Source: Alteromonas sp. M12 (GTDB lineage Bacteria > Pseudomonadota > Gammaproteobacteria > Enterobacterales > Alteromonadaceae). From it: 64,000 nucleotides of DNA. Shown here in pieces: positions 44,448-53,208 of the stretch; the first letter of the stretch is position 1; each line of letters opens with the position of its first letter. The notes under the pieces were generated by a model. That model was not told where the DNA came from and did no database searches. It was given only the letters and a program-made list of their open reading frames with translations. The stretch spans positions 3,844,001 to 3,908,000 of the forward strand of contig NZ_CP144164.1 in the NCBI RefSeq assembly GCF_037478005.1, given 5' to 3'. A program made the position numbers and the translations under genes.

Positions 44448-45047
44448 ATGGGATTTTCATTGGGTACAGTTAGGCAGTGGCATTGGATTAGCGCCTCTGT
44501 ATGTATGGTGGGTATGCTACTTTTCGCAGTAACTGGCATTACCCTTAACCATGCAGCTGACATACCAGCCCAACCTACATTTAATAGCGTAGAAGAACAG
44601 GTGCCAGATGTCATTATGAAGCAGTGGTTAAGTGCAAGTGAACAACCGCAAAAGCTATCTGTTGAAATCGAAGACTGGCTCTATTCAAATCATCAAATTG
44701 TTCTGCCAAGTCACTACAGCAGCGAATGGGATGGCACAGAATTTTATCTGCCATTGCCCCGTCCTGGGGGCGACGCTTGGTTGGCCCTCGATGCCGAAAC
44801 TGGGGAATTTGTTTACGAAGATACGGACAGAGGCTGGTTAGCATACTTCAATGATTTACATAAAGGCCGCGACAGCGGCACGGTTTGGCGTTGGTTTATC
44901 GATATCTTTGCCGGTGGTTGCATTATTTTTAGTGGCACTGGCTTAATTTTGTTGTGGCGTCAATCTTCCCATAGGCAGTCAACAGCGCCATTAGCGGCTT
45001 TAGGAGTGTTAATCCCGCTAGTGCTTATGCTGCTGTTTATTCACTAA
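44448..45047 (+). CDS. PepSY-associated membrane protein
   Basis: 199 residues with an N-terminal helix (about 8-32, in which RQWHWISASVCMVGMLLFAVTG is typical; positions about 6-27), a periplasmic region with FYLPLPRPGGDAWLALDAETGEFVYEDTDRGWLAYFNDLHKGRDSG split here across about residues 93-138, and two C-terminal helices. The Asn-Asp-Leu-His-Lys-Gly-Arg block is the PepSY-associated helix signature and may bind haem. Such proteins act with siderophore or ferric reductase systems. It is the first of four genes with gaps of 12, 21 and 20 bases, ending in a flavodoxin reductase that would supply electrons. Confidence 0.85.
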   Translation: MGFSLGTVRQWHWISASVCMVGMLLFAVTGITLNHAADIPAQPTFNSVEEQVPDVIMKQWLSASEQPQKLSVEIEDWLYSNHQIVLPSHYSSEWDGTEFYLPLPRPGGDAWLALDAETGEFVYEDTDRGWLAYFNDLHKGRDSGTVWRWFIDIFAGGCIIFSGTGLILLWRQSSHRQSTAPLAALGVLIPLVLMLLFIH

Positions 45048-45059
45048 AAGAGTAACTAT

Positions 45060-45590
45060 ATGTTCATACCCAAAAAGTTATTAATTATAAGCGCTACTTT
45101 AAGCATGTTTTCTAGTTATGCGAATAGTCAGAAGTTAGCACTTGAGATCGATATCCCGCAGTTAAATGTAGCTGAATATCATAGTCCTTACGTCGCCGTT
45201 TGGTTGGAAAACAAGGCCCGAAAATCTACCCAAATCGCAGTATGGTATGACGTTAAGATGGCAGACAATGAAGGTCAGGAATGGTTGAAAGACATGCGCC
45301 AATGGTGGCGCAGAGGGGGGCGCAGCTTGAATTTACCCTACGATGGCCTAACGTCGGCCACAAGAGGCCCAGGAAGTCATCAAATTAGTATCGACCTAGA
45401 TAAAGATGAATTGAAAGGGCTAGAGCCTGGGGATTATAAATTACGCATTGAAGCGGCACGAGAAGTCGGTGGCAGAGAGTTGATAGAGATACCACTGACG
45501 TTACCGCTAGATACTTCTACTTTACCTATTTATAAAAGCGGTAAATCAGAGCTGGGTAATATTAGCTTGAATTTACAGACTAACGATTAA
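45060..45590 (+). CDS. DUF2271 exported protein
   Basis: 176 residues with a signal peptide ending near SSYANS. The mature part is one beta-sandwich-like domain with the DUF2271 pattern: YVAVWLENKARKSTQIAVWY, then WLKDMRQWWRRGGR and DGLTSATRGPGSH. Function unknown, but the domain repeatedly occurs with PepSY and DUF4198 genes in iron-related operons. Periplasmic; might dock onto the PepSY protein. Confidence 0.85.
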   Translation: MFIPKKLLIISATLSMFSSYANSQKLALEIDIPQLNVAEYHSPYVAVWLENKARKSTQIAVWYDVKMADNEGQEWLKDMRQWWRRGGRSLNLPYDGLTSATRGPGSHQISIDLDKDELKGLEPGDYKLRIEAAREVGGRELIEIPLTLPLDTSTLPIYKSGKSELGNISLNLQTND

Positions 45591-45611
45591 CCATTTACTG
45601 GAGTAAATTAC

Positions 45612-46445
45612 ATGAAAACCACACATTTATTAAAACTTTTAGCTGCGGGCATGCTAACTGCTTCAGTCGCGATGCAAGCCCAAGCGCATAGAGCATGGAT
45701 GTTGCCTAGTTCGACAGTATTGTCAGGCGATGCGCCTTATGTGACCTTTGACGCAGCAATTTCCAATACATTATTTTTTCCTGATCACGTAGCCATGAAT
45801 CTAGCCGGCGTGAAGGCATATGGACCTCAAGGTAACGCCGTAGAACTTCTAAATGCGGCAAAAGGTCAATATCGCAGTACCTTTGATATTCAATTGAATC
45901 AAGAAGGCACATACAAGCTAGCCACCAGCAGCGGCGGTTTACGTGCTATGTGGGAAGACGAAGATGGTAAACGTAAAATGTGGCCAAGACGTGGACAAAC
46001 AGCTCAGGATTCTGAATTCGCCACAGCTGTTCCTAAGGACGCAAAAAAATTACGAGTTAGCCGCAGTTATCGTCGGGTTGAAACCTTTGTAACCTTAGGT
46101 GCACCAAGCGACGACGTTTTTGCCCCTACCAATCAAGGATTAGAAATGGTCCCGCTGACTCACCCAAATGATTTATATGCCGGTGAGGCCGCTACATTTA
46201 CACTTTTAATTGATGGCAAACCCGCAAAAGGTGCCACTATTGAAATCATTCCTGATGGAGTTCGTTACCGTAATCAACAAAACGAAATTAAACTAACCAC
46301 CAACGATAAAGGTCAATTTGTAGTAACTTGGCCAACTGCTGGACGTTACTTTTTAGAAGCTGAATATGAAGATGAACAGGTTTCAGCGCCAGCAACTAAG
46401 CGCACAGGAAGTTACGCAGCAACACTTGAAGTGTTACCAATGTAA
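45612..46445 (+). CDS. DUF4198 exported protein (metal-uptake associated)
   Basis: 277 residues with a signal peptide ending at MQAQAH. The mature chain begins HRAWMLPSSTVLSGD, a form of the H-x-x-W-x-x-P start seen in DUF4198, where the N-terminal His may bind metal once the signal is cut off. A C-terminal Ig-like part (GKPAKGATIEIIPDG, then GRYFLEAEYED) completes the family layout. DUF4198 proteins accompany nickel, cobalt or iron uptake systems. Third gene of the operon; probably a periplasmic metal- or siderophore-handling partner. Confidence 0.85.
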   Translation: MKTTHLLKLLAAGMLTASVAMQAQAHRAWMLPSSTVLSGDAPYVTFDAAISNTLFFPDHVAMNLAGVKAYGPQGNAVELLNAAKGQYRSTFDIQLNQEGTYKLATSSGGLRAMWEDEDGKRKMWPRRGQTAQDSEFATAVPKDAKKLRVSRSYRRVETFVTLGAPSDDVFAPTNQGLEMVPLTHPNDLYAGEAATFTLLIDGKPAKGATIEIIPDGVRYRNQQNEIKLTTNDKGQFVVTWPTAGRYFLEAEYEDEQVSAPATKRTGSYAATLEVLPM

Positions 46446-46465
46446 CCAAACTCGGAAGATATCTT

Positions 46466-47923
46466 TTGAACGAAACAGTGCGAATTAGTCTGGCGTTTTT
46501 TTTAACGTTAGCGTGGTTATTTTGGTGTATCGGGTTGTATGTGCGCAACAAGCGCACGCAACCTAAAATTAATTTAGCCGCTTCAACGTTAATTGCCTAT
46601 GCCAGTCAAAGTGGTTCGGCTGCAGCATTAGCAACTAAAAAAGCCCAACAACTCGGCACGCAAGAGGCAGTCAATTTACTGCCTCTTGACCAAGTTAACA
46701 AACAAACCTTGCAGGCCACTAAACAGGCCCATTTTGTGGTCAGCACCTACGGAAACGGCGAGCCACCAGATAATGGTCAGCGTTTTTATCAAGATATACT
46801 ATCCAAAAAGTCAGCTATTGATTTGTCACATTTACAATATTCAGTCACTGCTCTAGGCGATAGCACATATGAACACTTTTGTGCATTTGGTCACAATTTG
46901 CATAGCGGTTTAGCCAATTTGGGCGCTAAATCTAAAGCTGAAGTGATTGAACTTGATAGTCAAAATATGCCGCTAACTGAAACTGAACAGGCAGCGGATC
47001 GTTTCTGCGATTGGCAACTCATCGACCGCCAATGTCTCAATCCTAAAAGTGATAATCCGCCTTTGTATTTACTCACTTTTAGCGTGAAATCTGAACTTCC
47101 TAGTTGGCAAGCTGGTGATGTGATTTCTATTCAGCCACGCAATGATGCAAAAAATATTGAGAATTGGTTAAACAAACATCAGCTAGATGGTCGTATGCTG
47201 GTAACTAAAGATGGCTTGAGTCAGCCGCTAAAACAACACTTAAGCACTGTTGTATTGCCAAAGCGTTTTACTTCTAAGCATACTCCCCCAGCGATTTGGT
47301 TAAGCTCATTAGTCCCTCTGCCAAATAGAGAATACTCAGTCGCTTCTGCACACCATGAAAACGTACTTAAATTAATTGTCAGACTACAGACCTCCCCTGA
47401 TGGTAAACCTGGAATCGGCTCCGGTTGGCTTACTCAATTCAGTAAAATTGGCGATATTTCCAAAGGAACTATTCGCGCGAATAGTCGCTGTCACATTAAA
47501 AGTGCAATACGTCCATTAATCTTGATCGGCGCAGGCAGCGGATTAGCGGGCTTACGTGCGCAACTCGCACAACGAGCGATTGAAAGAAAAACTGGGCCGG
47601 TATGGCTGATTTATGGCGAACGCGACCCACAAAACGACAATATGCTCAAGGGTGAATTGGAGAGTTGGCAACAAAGTGGTTTGATTACTGATTTACATTT
47701 TGCGTACTCAAGAGCCCCTCAAGAGCCAGCCTACGTGCAAGATATTATTCATATCAATTCAGAAAAACTGAAAACCATGGTGCATAAAGGAGCTGACATA
47801 TACGTCTGTGGTAATAAAGCTGGAATGGGTGACGGCGTTCATCAAGTGTTAACCGAGTATCTAGGGCAGGAAAATACATCAGCATTGTTAGCAAACGGAC
47901 GTTATCGACGAGACTTGTATTAA
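46466..47923 (+). CDS. Membrane-anchored flavodoxin/FAD-NADPH reductase (sulfite-reductase flavoprotein-like)
   Basis: 485 residues from a TTG start at 46466, chosen for the GGAAG about 8 bases upstream. One N-terminal membrane helix (about 5-27) anchors it. A flavodoxin domain (about 40-185) has the FMN loops YASQSGSA and STYGNGEPPDNG. The reductase part (about 195-485) has the FAD motif REYSVAS, GIGSGWLTQF and the NADPH motif IGAGSGLAGLRAQL, and ends in an aromatic residue (DLY). It would pass electrons from NADPH through FAD and FMN to the membrane PepSY protein, probably to reduce ferric iron. The long connecting domain of CysJ is reduced. Confidence 0.88.
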   Translation: MNETVRISLAFFLTLAWLFWCIGLYVRNKRTQPKINLAASTLIAYASQSGSAAALATKKAQQLGTQEAVNLLPLDQVNKQTLQATKQAHFVVSTYGNGEPPDNGQRFYQDILSKKSAIDLSHLQYSVTALGDSTYEHFCAFGHNLHSGLANLGAKSKAEVIELDSQNMPLTETEQAADRFCDWQLIDRQCLNPKSDNPPLYLLTFSVKSELPSWQAGDVISIQPRNDAKNIENWLNKHQLDGRMLVTKDGLSQPLKQHLSTVVLPKRFTSKHTPPAIWLSSLVPLPNREYSVASAHHENVLKLIVRLQTSPDGKPGIGSGWLTQFSKIGDISKGTIRANSRCHIKSAIRPLILIGAGSGLAGLRAQLAQRAIERKTGPVWLIYGERDPQNDNMLKGELESWQQSGLITDLHFAYSRAPQEPAYVQDIIHINSEKLKTMVHKGADIYVCGNKAGMGDGVHQVLTEYLGQENTSALLANGRYRRDLY

Positions 47924-48265
47924 CCAGCGACGGTCGGGATCTTGCCCCAAGCAAACATTCAAAGATTCAAACACTCAAACTTCAATAAATCAATGTCACT
48001 GCACCATCGCTTGCTGTGATTGTTTAAAATCTTAGCGTCCAATACCAGACATATGCAAGCCCACGGATAATTGCCGAATTTTTAAAGAGAAAAAAGTAGG
48101 TATCTGAAAAAGCCTATATATTGAAAAAAGTTATACTCTATGATTAAAATAGGTAAAATTTATATACATACAAGGCCCGAGTTTAAACACGCGCATTTGC
48201 GGCTTATTAATAGTGTTATAACGCCGATAAAGTCGAGAGCTATAGTGGAATCCAAAAGGATTTAA
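47924..48265. other. Intergenic region, 342 bp
   Basis: AT-rich spacer between the flavoprotein gene and the small membrane-protein gene. It holds three diverged 8-base tandem units at 47957-47980 and, presumably, the promoter of the next gene. No terminator hairpin with a T-run was found for the PepSY operon. Confidence 0.35.
47957..47980. repeat. Three tandem 8-base units
   Basis: ATTCAAAG, ATTCAAAC and ACTCAAAC follow one another without spacers, and a fourth, decayed unit may follow. Non-coding. Confidence 0.5.
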
Positions 48266-48583
48266 ATGAAATTATACCCATATTCAAATATTAAAACCGA
48301 GAACCTATTTACACTGTTATTGGCGTCGCGGCTTATAGGGGCAATTGGTTACCTAGCAATTGTTGCAACCTTAGGGCTTCTCATTTTAAGTATATTTGCA
48401 GGTCCCCAAACTATTGCAGGAGACCCCAATAGCCCAATAGTTTCAATGTCTACTCTAGGGTATCGTGAAGTTGTTTGGTCGCTAAGCTTTACTAGTTTTA
48501 TTTCTGGTTTAATTTGCCTTAGTTTAAGCGGTTTGTGTGCAGCAGTAGTTTCATGCGAATATAAATATACAAGGGTTAGTTAA
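48266..48583 (+). CDS. Small hypothetical membrane protein
   Basis: 105 residues with two hydrophobic segments (about 27-49 and 72-97) separated by a short polar loop, so a two-helix inner-membrane protein. AAGGAT precedes the ATG by six bases. I do not recognise the family. It stands alone at the edge of an accessory patch that includes a gene remnant and a GC-rich synthetase gene. Confidence 0.55.
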   Translation: MKLYPYSNIKTENLFTLLLASRLIGAIGYLAIVATLGLLILSIFAGPQTIAGDPNSPIVSMSTLGYREVVWSLSFTSFISGLICLSLSGLCAAVVSCEYKYTRVS

Positions 48584-48607
48584 CCTTACCATATCAAGCA
48601 AAAGCAT

Positions 48608-48654
48608 CGGGAAAGTACTCGCGGGGCTTGGCCCAAATGCGCTCGCGCTTTCCG
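48608..48654. repeat. GC-rich imperfect hairpin
   Basis: CGGGAAAG (48608-48615) pairs with CTTTCCG (48648-48654) leaving one extra G, and an inner GGGC/GCCC stem lies between. The GC content stands out from the flanks. It may be part of a decayed element; function unknown. Confidence 0.35.
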
Positions 48655-48830
48655 CTGTTTAGGGTGTTAATTTCACTCAACATTTAAGGTCAACCATATG
48701 TTTTGTTTGACAATAAAACGTTGTGATATCTGAGTCAAGTTTGGAAGCAATACCCCCGTGTATCGATACAAGGAGCATTTAGGTTCACAAGCCTAAATGG
48801 CCGGACTGGAGTGTTACAAACCAAAATCCT

Positions 48831-48935
48831 GTAACAGCCGCAGGTCGCTCAGGAAATGTTGACCATATTGTAGATATAACCAATGAGCAATCAATCAAAG
48901 ATTTATATACAAAAGTGGGACATTTTGATGGGTAA
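48831..48935 (+). pseudogene. Fragment of a short-chain dehydrogenase gene
   Basis: The plus frame reads VTAAGRSGNVDHIVDITNEQ, then SIKDLYTKVGHFDG and a stop. This matches the second strand to third helix of short-chain dehydrogenases (G-R-S-G, V-D-I-T, S-I, K-V-G-x-F-D). The Rossmann GxxGxxG start and all sequence after the third helix, including the catalytic Tyr-x-x-x-Lys, are missing. A terminator follows 25 bases later, as if the gene's middle and end were deleted up to its own terminator. Confidence 0.45.
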
Positions 48936-48960
48936 CTAATTGGAAATTTTTTGCAAATCA

Positions 48961-48985
48961 AGCAGCCTTTTAAAGGCTGCTTTTA
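48961..48985 (+). terminator. Intrinsic terminator after the dehydrogenase remnant
   Basis: AAGCAGCCTTT and AAAGGCTGCTT form a near-continuous palindrome followed by TTTT. Probably the terminator of the deleted dehydrogenase gene. Confidence 0.75.
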
Positions 48986-49067
48986 TTCTACATTCTAATC
49001 ACCGCTATCTACGCCCCCTGTGTAACAGTTGCCGGTCTTTTCTGCGACTTACATTCACTGCCAATGC

Positions 49068-50921
49068 CTAGCTGGTAACCGTCGCTTCAAACAAATAGGC
49101 ATCCAACAGATCCTGAAGTCGTGTAGCGTCGCTTTGCTGAGCGCCAAACAGTTTAACCTCGACTCGCATTCCTCGTGGACCACCGACGGTAACATTGACG
49201 TCACCAGTGAGTTTATTCTGGGTGAGGATAGATTCGACGGCGCGCTTGACCGCGTCGCGACGAAGCGTTGGTTTAAAGATCTTTCCAACCGCCGTGACTG
49301 GGATTGAGTCAACAATATGAATATGTTTGGGCCATGCGGGCCGTTCGCTGATCTGGGTTTGGGCAAACGCTCTGAGTTCGTCTTCGGTGGCAGTCATGTT
49401 CGGGAGAAGTTGCACGTAACAGGTCGGCAGTTCGCCGGCGTATACGTCTGGCATCCCCACTGCTGCCGCGACCGCCACCGCTGGGTGGCGCTGAAGGGTA
49501 TTTTCGATCATCAGCGGATCGATGTTGTGTCCACTGCGAATAATCAGATCCTTCGACCGTCCCGCAATGTAAATCCTGCTTTGAGCGTCAGTGTAGGCGA
49601 GGTCACCACTGTTGAGTACACCGTCGACTATGGTCCCTTCGTTTTGTTCGGCGTTCCGGTAGCCCGGTGAGACCGTTGGCCCAGCAATGGTCAGCACGCC
49701 GATTTCACCGACTTCGCATTCCGCACCAAGTGAACCATCGTCTTCGAGGCGGCGAACGGTTACTTTAGTGTACGGCAGACGCAATCCCACCGAACCGGCA
49801 CCGCCTTGGCCCTTGAACGGATTGCAAGAGATGAGACCTGATGCCTCGGTCATGCCTAGGATCTCCTTGAGTTGTATGCCGGTGATCGACTCAAACTTTT
49901 CGCGCACAGAAACAGGAAGCGATGAGGCTCCGGTGAGTCCGCTTCGTATTGAGCTGATGTCTGCCCCATCGACAGGAACTTGGATGATCGCACCGATTGA
50001 CGTCGGCACGCCACCAGCGACCGTGACACCATAACGTTCACAGATCCGCCAAAAATTATTGACCATCGCAGGATTGCGCAGTCCAGATGGCGACATGATA
50101 ACTACCTCTGTTCCAGCGATGAATGTGCTGATACCGATTAGGATCGTGCCCGCGACATGAAACATTGGAAGCGTGCCGGTCACAACGTCAGCAGACTCGA
50201 GGTTCATTAATGCGGCACAGCCATATGCGGCTGTGAGCTGGCCCACGTGGGTGTGGGCAGCAAGTTTTGGCACGCCTGTTGTGCCTCCAGTATGGAAGTA
50301 CGCAGCAACGTCAGTACCGCTGCCAAGTTTTTCGAAAGTCAATCTATCGGTCGGTTGAGCCGCAATCGCGGCGTAGAAATCAATCACGCCATCAACAGCC
50401 GGAGTGCTTGGCGGAGCGACGCGCACAACGATCAGATCAGGCATCTGTTGTTTCAACTCGAGTGACTTTTCCCAGATATCGAGCTGCGGATGTGGCCCGA
50501 ACGTGACCAGAATTTTCGCCCCAGAGGCTTCAATCAGACCGCGGATGTGCTCCGGTTGAAGTAGGAAATTGATCGGAACCGCGTAACCTGCAGTTTCCGC
50601 GCCCCACAGAACGGCGTGGGTCTCGATAAGCGTCGGCAACATGAACGCGACTCCGGGCCGCTCGCCACCAAGACTCGTGAAAAGGTTAGCCGTCTGATGA
50701 ACAAGTTCCAGTAACTCGGCGTAACTGACTCGGCGAGGCTGTTCGTCGTCATCTCCGGTCATCAGCATCGTCAATGCGGTTCGATTAGCATGGCGCTCAG
50801 CTGCTTGGACGAAGACATCGTACACACTGTCTCCAGCAAGACGATCTAGAAGCGGCATTTCAGTCTCAAATCTTTCCACGTCTGATAATGTCAATAGGGG
50901 TGACTCAAGCCAATCCGTCAT
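49068..50921 (-). CDS. AMP-forming acyl-CoA synthetase (FadD-like), GC-rich and probably acquired
   Basis: 617 residues. The adenylate-forming motifs are present: phosphate loop FHTGGTTGVPKLAAHTH, the A5-type EILGMTEASGL, A7 LNSGDLAYTDAQSRIYIAGR and A10 lysine K547 in VGKIFKP. It would activate a fatty or other carboxylic acid to its CoA thioester via an acyl-AMP. About 70 residues follow the A10 lysine, more than usual, with a beta-rich look (DVNVTVGGPRGMRVEVKLFG). Base use is clearly different from the neighbours: the 60 bases from 49441 contain 40 G or C. The GAGGAG ribosome site is strong. No other fatty-acid gene is adjacent, so the substrate is unknown. Confidence 0.88.
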   Translation of the reverse strand: MTDWLESPLLTLSDVERFETEMPLLDRLAGDSVYDVFVQAAERHANRTALTMLMTGDDDEQPRRVSYAELLELVHQTANLFTSLGGERPGVAFMLPTLIETHAVLWGAETAGYAVPINFLLQPEHIRGLIEASGAKILVTFGPHPQLDIWEKSLELKQQMPDLIVVRVAPPSTPAVDGVIDFYAAIAAQPTDRLTFEKLGSGTDVAAYFHTGGTTGVPKLAAHTHVGQLTAAYGCAALMNLESADVVTGTLPMFHVAGTILIGISTFIAGTEVVIMSPSGLRNPAMVNNFWRICERYGVTVAGGVPTSIGAIIQVPVDGADISSIRSGLTGASSLPVSVREKFESITGIQLKEILGMTEASGLISCNPFKGQGGAGSVGLRLPYTKVTVRRLEDDGSLGAECEVGEIGVLTIAGPTVSPGYRNAEQNEGTIVDGVLNSGDLAYTDAQSRIYIAGRSKDLIIRSGHNIDPLMIENTLQRHPAVAVAAAVGMPDVYAGELPTCYVQLLPNMTATEDELRAFAQTQISERPAWPKHIHIVDSIPVTAVGKIFKPTLRRDAVKRAVESILTQNKLTGDVNVTVGGPRGMRVEVKLFGAQQSDATRLQDLLDAYLFEATVTS

Positions 50922-51457
50922 CGGGTTCTCCTCTAGTAAGTACAGGGCAAATAAAAATTCATTTGCCCTAAAATGAATATGTATCTTGCCTCATATTTTC
51001 CATATTTACCCTTCATGTTTTCACATAATTTGGCACGCAAAGCAAGTGCCTCCCCTGCTATTGTGCAAAGCAATGCTGAATCCCCGGTGACCGTTCAAAT
51101 CGAAAGTAGCGAGGGATAATAGCTATATTCAGGACAACGCTTCTGTAGCCGCTACCGGGTTTGAATAAACCAAAGCGACTTAGCCGATTCAGATTGTTAA
51201 ATGAACAGGAATCTTTAATCTACGTTATTCAGCTATAGCTACCATTGCTAAGCACTAGGTTTTTACTAATCAGACTATTTTTATGCATTATCCACATGCG
51301 TCTGCGAATGCATAAGTTAACATTTTACATAGCCCAAATAAGCGGTTAACCTTGCCTCCCAAACAACACTGCTGAGACATAATTGTCACAATAAAGCAGG
51401 TTTAATCGCCTTTGAAAAAAGGGTGATTTCCACCTTAAATATTCCGGTGTAATAAAA
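50922..51457. other. Divergent intergenic region, 536 bp
   Basis: Long spacer between the acquired synthetase gene and the YjiH-like gene. It holds the 9-8-9 inverted repeat at 50944-50969 and otherwise AT-rich DNA without coding character. The GC content falls to the local level within about 40 bases of the synthetase start, marking the likely edge of the acquired segment. Confidence 0.4.
50944..50969. promoter_or_regulatory. Perfect 9-bp inverted repeat upstream of the acyl-CoA synthetase gene
   Basis: AGGGCAAAT and ATTTGCCCT flank an 8-base AT-rich spacer, 23 bases before the synthetase start. Position and symmetry suit an operator, for example for a TetR/FadR-type regulator of acyl-CoA metabolism. 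It could instead be a hairpin at the junction of the acquired segment. Confidence 0.45.
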
Positions 51458-52807
51458 TTGAATAAACAACACAGTCTAAAGACACTACTGACTTTTACCC
51501 TCCCTTCCCTCATTGGATTACTACTGTTTATGGCACCCATTAGTATTGATGGTGCCATTACTATTCCCATTGCAGTCGCCTCCAAAGCATTACAAGCCGA
51601 AATGGGCAAGAACATTCAACTTGTGATGACGATTATCGTGATTTTCATGGCCATAGCATCAAGTGTTGTTTCCTTGTGTAAACCTAGAGCCGTGCAACAA
51701 AGTGCATTTTTTAATACCCTGCTGACGGTCACACCTTTTTGGTTACTCATGCGAGTGCTCGGCGCTGTATTTATTCTGTTAACCTACCTTCAAGTAGGGC
51801 CCACCATCATTACCTCTAGTGATACAGGTGGCTTGGTACTCAATGATTTAATTCCTGTGTTGTTTTCAGTATTCTTATTCGCCGGTATGTTACTGCCATT
51901 ATTGCTTAATTTCGGGCTACTCGAATTTTGCGGCACGTTGATGACCAAAATTATGCGCCCGATATTTAACCTACCGGGGCGAAGCGCTATTGACTGTATG
52001 GCCTCTTGGTTAGGTGATGGCAGTGTGGGGATTTTAATGACCACAAAGCAATATGAGTCACGGTTTTATACCGAGCGCGAAGCCGCAGTCATCGGCACTA
52101 CTTTTTCGGCGGTTTCTATCACATTTAGTCTAGTGGTGATTACGCAGGTAAAATTAGAACATTTATTTATTCCTTTTTACCTTACCATTAGTTTTGCAGG
52201 TATCGTTGCCGCCATTATTGTCCCCAAATTACCCCCGTTATCTTGGAAAAAAGACCATTACATTGATCAATCACCAAGACATGCGGATGATGAAACTGTG
52301 CCTAAAGAACACCATGTTTTTTCATGGGGTATTGAACAAGCGCTTACTCGAGCATCTCAAGCGGGCGGTTTTAAATATGTATTTATAGAAGGCATCAAAA
52401 ATGTTGTCGATATGATATTCGGTGTAATTCCAGTGGTGATGGCTATTGGCACTATTGCTCTGATACTAGCAGAGCACTCGTCTATTTTTAGTTACTTAGG
52501 CATGCCATTCATTCCCTTTCTCGAACTTTTACAGATACCAGAAGCCACTGAAGCGTCTAAAACAATAGTGGTGGGATTTGCCGACATGTTTATTCCATCA
52601 ATTTTAGCCAGTTCAATTGAATCTGATCTCACCCGATTTGTTATTGCGACATTGTCGGTTTGTCAGCTGATTTATATGAGTGAAGTGGGTGCCCTGCTAA
52701 TAGGCAGTAAAATCCCAGTTAATTTTGGCGAACTATTCGTTATTTTCATCCTGCGCACTATTGTTACTTTGCCTATTATTGCTTTAGCTGGACATATAAT
52801 TTTTTAA
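51458..52807 (+). CDS. YjiH family (nucleoside-recognition GATE domain) membrane protein
   Basis: 449 residues, about eleven hydrophobic segments. The TTG start at 51458 fits the family N-terminus (LKTLLTFTLPSLIGLLLFMAP); no good ATG lies nearby. Two GATE-type half motifs are visible: MASWLGDGSVGILMTTKQYESRFYTEREAAVIGT (about residues 178-211) and FADMFIPSILASSIESDLTRFVIA (about residues 376-399). YjiH-like proteins are thought to be transporters, but no substrate is established. It converges on the transhydrogenase genes with a 401-bp gap. Confidence 0.8.
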   Translation: MNKQHSLKTLLTFTLPSLIGLLLFMAPISIDGAITIPIAVASKALQAEMGKNIQLVMTIIVIFMAIASSVVSLCKPRAVQQSAFFNTLLTVTPFWLLMRVLGAVFILLTYLQVGPTIITSSDTGGLVLNDLIPVLFSVFLFAGMLLPLLLNFGLLEFCGTLMTKIMRPIFNLPGRSAIDCMASWLGDGSVGILMTTKQYESRFYTEREAAVIGTTFSAVSITFSLVVITQVKLEHLFIPFYLTISFAGIVAAIIVPKLPPLSWKKDHYIDQSPRHADDETVPKEHHVFSWGIEQALTRASQAGGFKYVFIEGIKNVVDMIFGVIPVVMAIGTIALILAEHSSIFSYLGMPFIPFLELLQIPEATEASKTIVVGFADMFIPSILASSIESDLTRFVIATLSVCQLIYMSEVGALLIGSKIPVNFGELFVIFILRTIVTLPIIALAGHIIF

Positions 52808-53208
52808 AGACTGCGTTTATTTCAATAAACAAGATGAGTAACCAGCGCAGCGAGTCAGTTTTTAAGCTGGAGTAGGCATCAGGCATCACATTGTCGAATT
52901 TTGATTGTGTTTGGCTGTGCCGGTTCCTAGTCACAGCCCTACCTAATGTGTATAAAGTCTAAGTACATAAAATTACAGGCTGCAACGAGCTTAGGTTTAC
53001 ATTTTCATATGTTTGCACAGCTTTAGTGTCAGCTGAATCCTAGGGTAAGGGTATTTGTAAAGTAGAGCAGTCCAGCATGTCAAAGTGCATCTAATCAATA
53101 GCTGTTAAATAACACTAAAATGGAATACTAAAATAGCTGAAGGGAGGAATAATGTGCACTTTCCAGATGAAAAGTGCACAGTGGTATTACATCAAATCGA
53201 GGCTGAAA
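52808..53208. other. Convergent intergenic region with two hairpins, 401 bp
   Basis: Holds GGCTGTG/CACAGCC arms at 52913-52938 and the perfect 10-bp stem at 53153-53180. Neither has a T-run. No coding ORF seen in this long convergent gap. Confidence 0.45.
53153..53180. terminator. Perfect 10-bp inverted repeat after pntB
   Basis: TGTGCACTTT and AAAGTGCACA around an 8-base loop, 29 bases beyond the pntB stop on the minus strand. No T-run; same type as the hairpins at 1672 and 12362. Confidence 0.5.

Larger units (their letters stand above)
48584..49067. other. Remnant-rich intergenic region, 484 bp
   Basis: Contains a GC-rich hairpin (48608-48654), a fragment of a short-chain dehydrogenase gene (48831-48935) and an intrinsic terminator (48961-48985). 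No intact gene seen. Confidence 0.5.

Noticed and set aside
47957..47980. Short tandem units considered as a CRISPR-like array
   Set aside because: Units are only 8 bases, diverged and without spacers; no cas gene is present.
48608..48654. GC-rich hairpin considered as an integron attC site
   Set aside because: The extra-helical G is suggestive, but the flanks lack matching RYYYAAC and GTTRRRY core sites at the right distance, and there is no integrase or cassette array.
48619..48699. Plus-frame reading through the GC-rich hairpin as an N-terminal piece of the dehydrogenase
   Set aside because: One frame gives a GKVLAGLG-like run but lacks the preceding Gly-rich loop, stops soon after, and is about 170 bases from the clear fragment in another frame.
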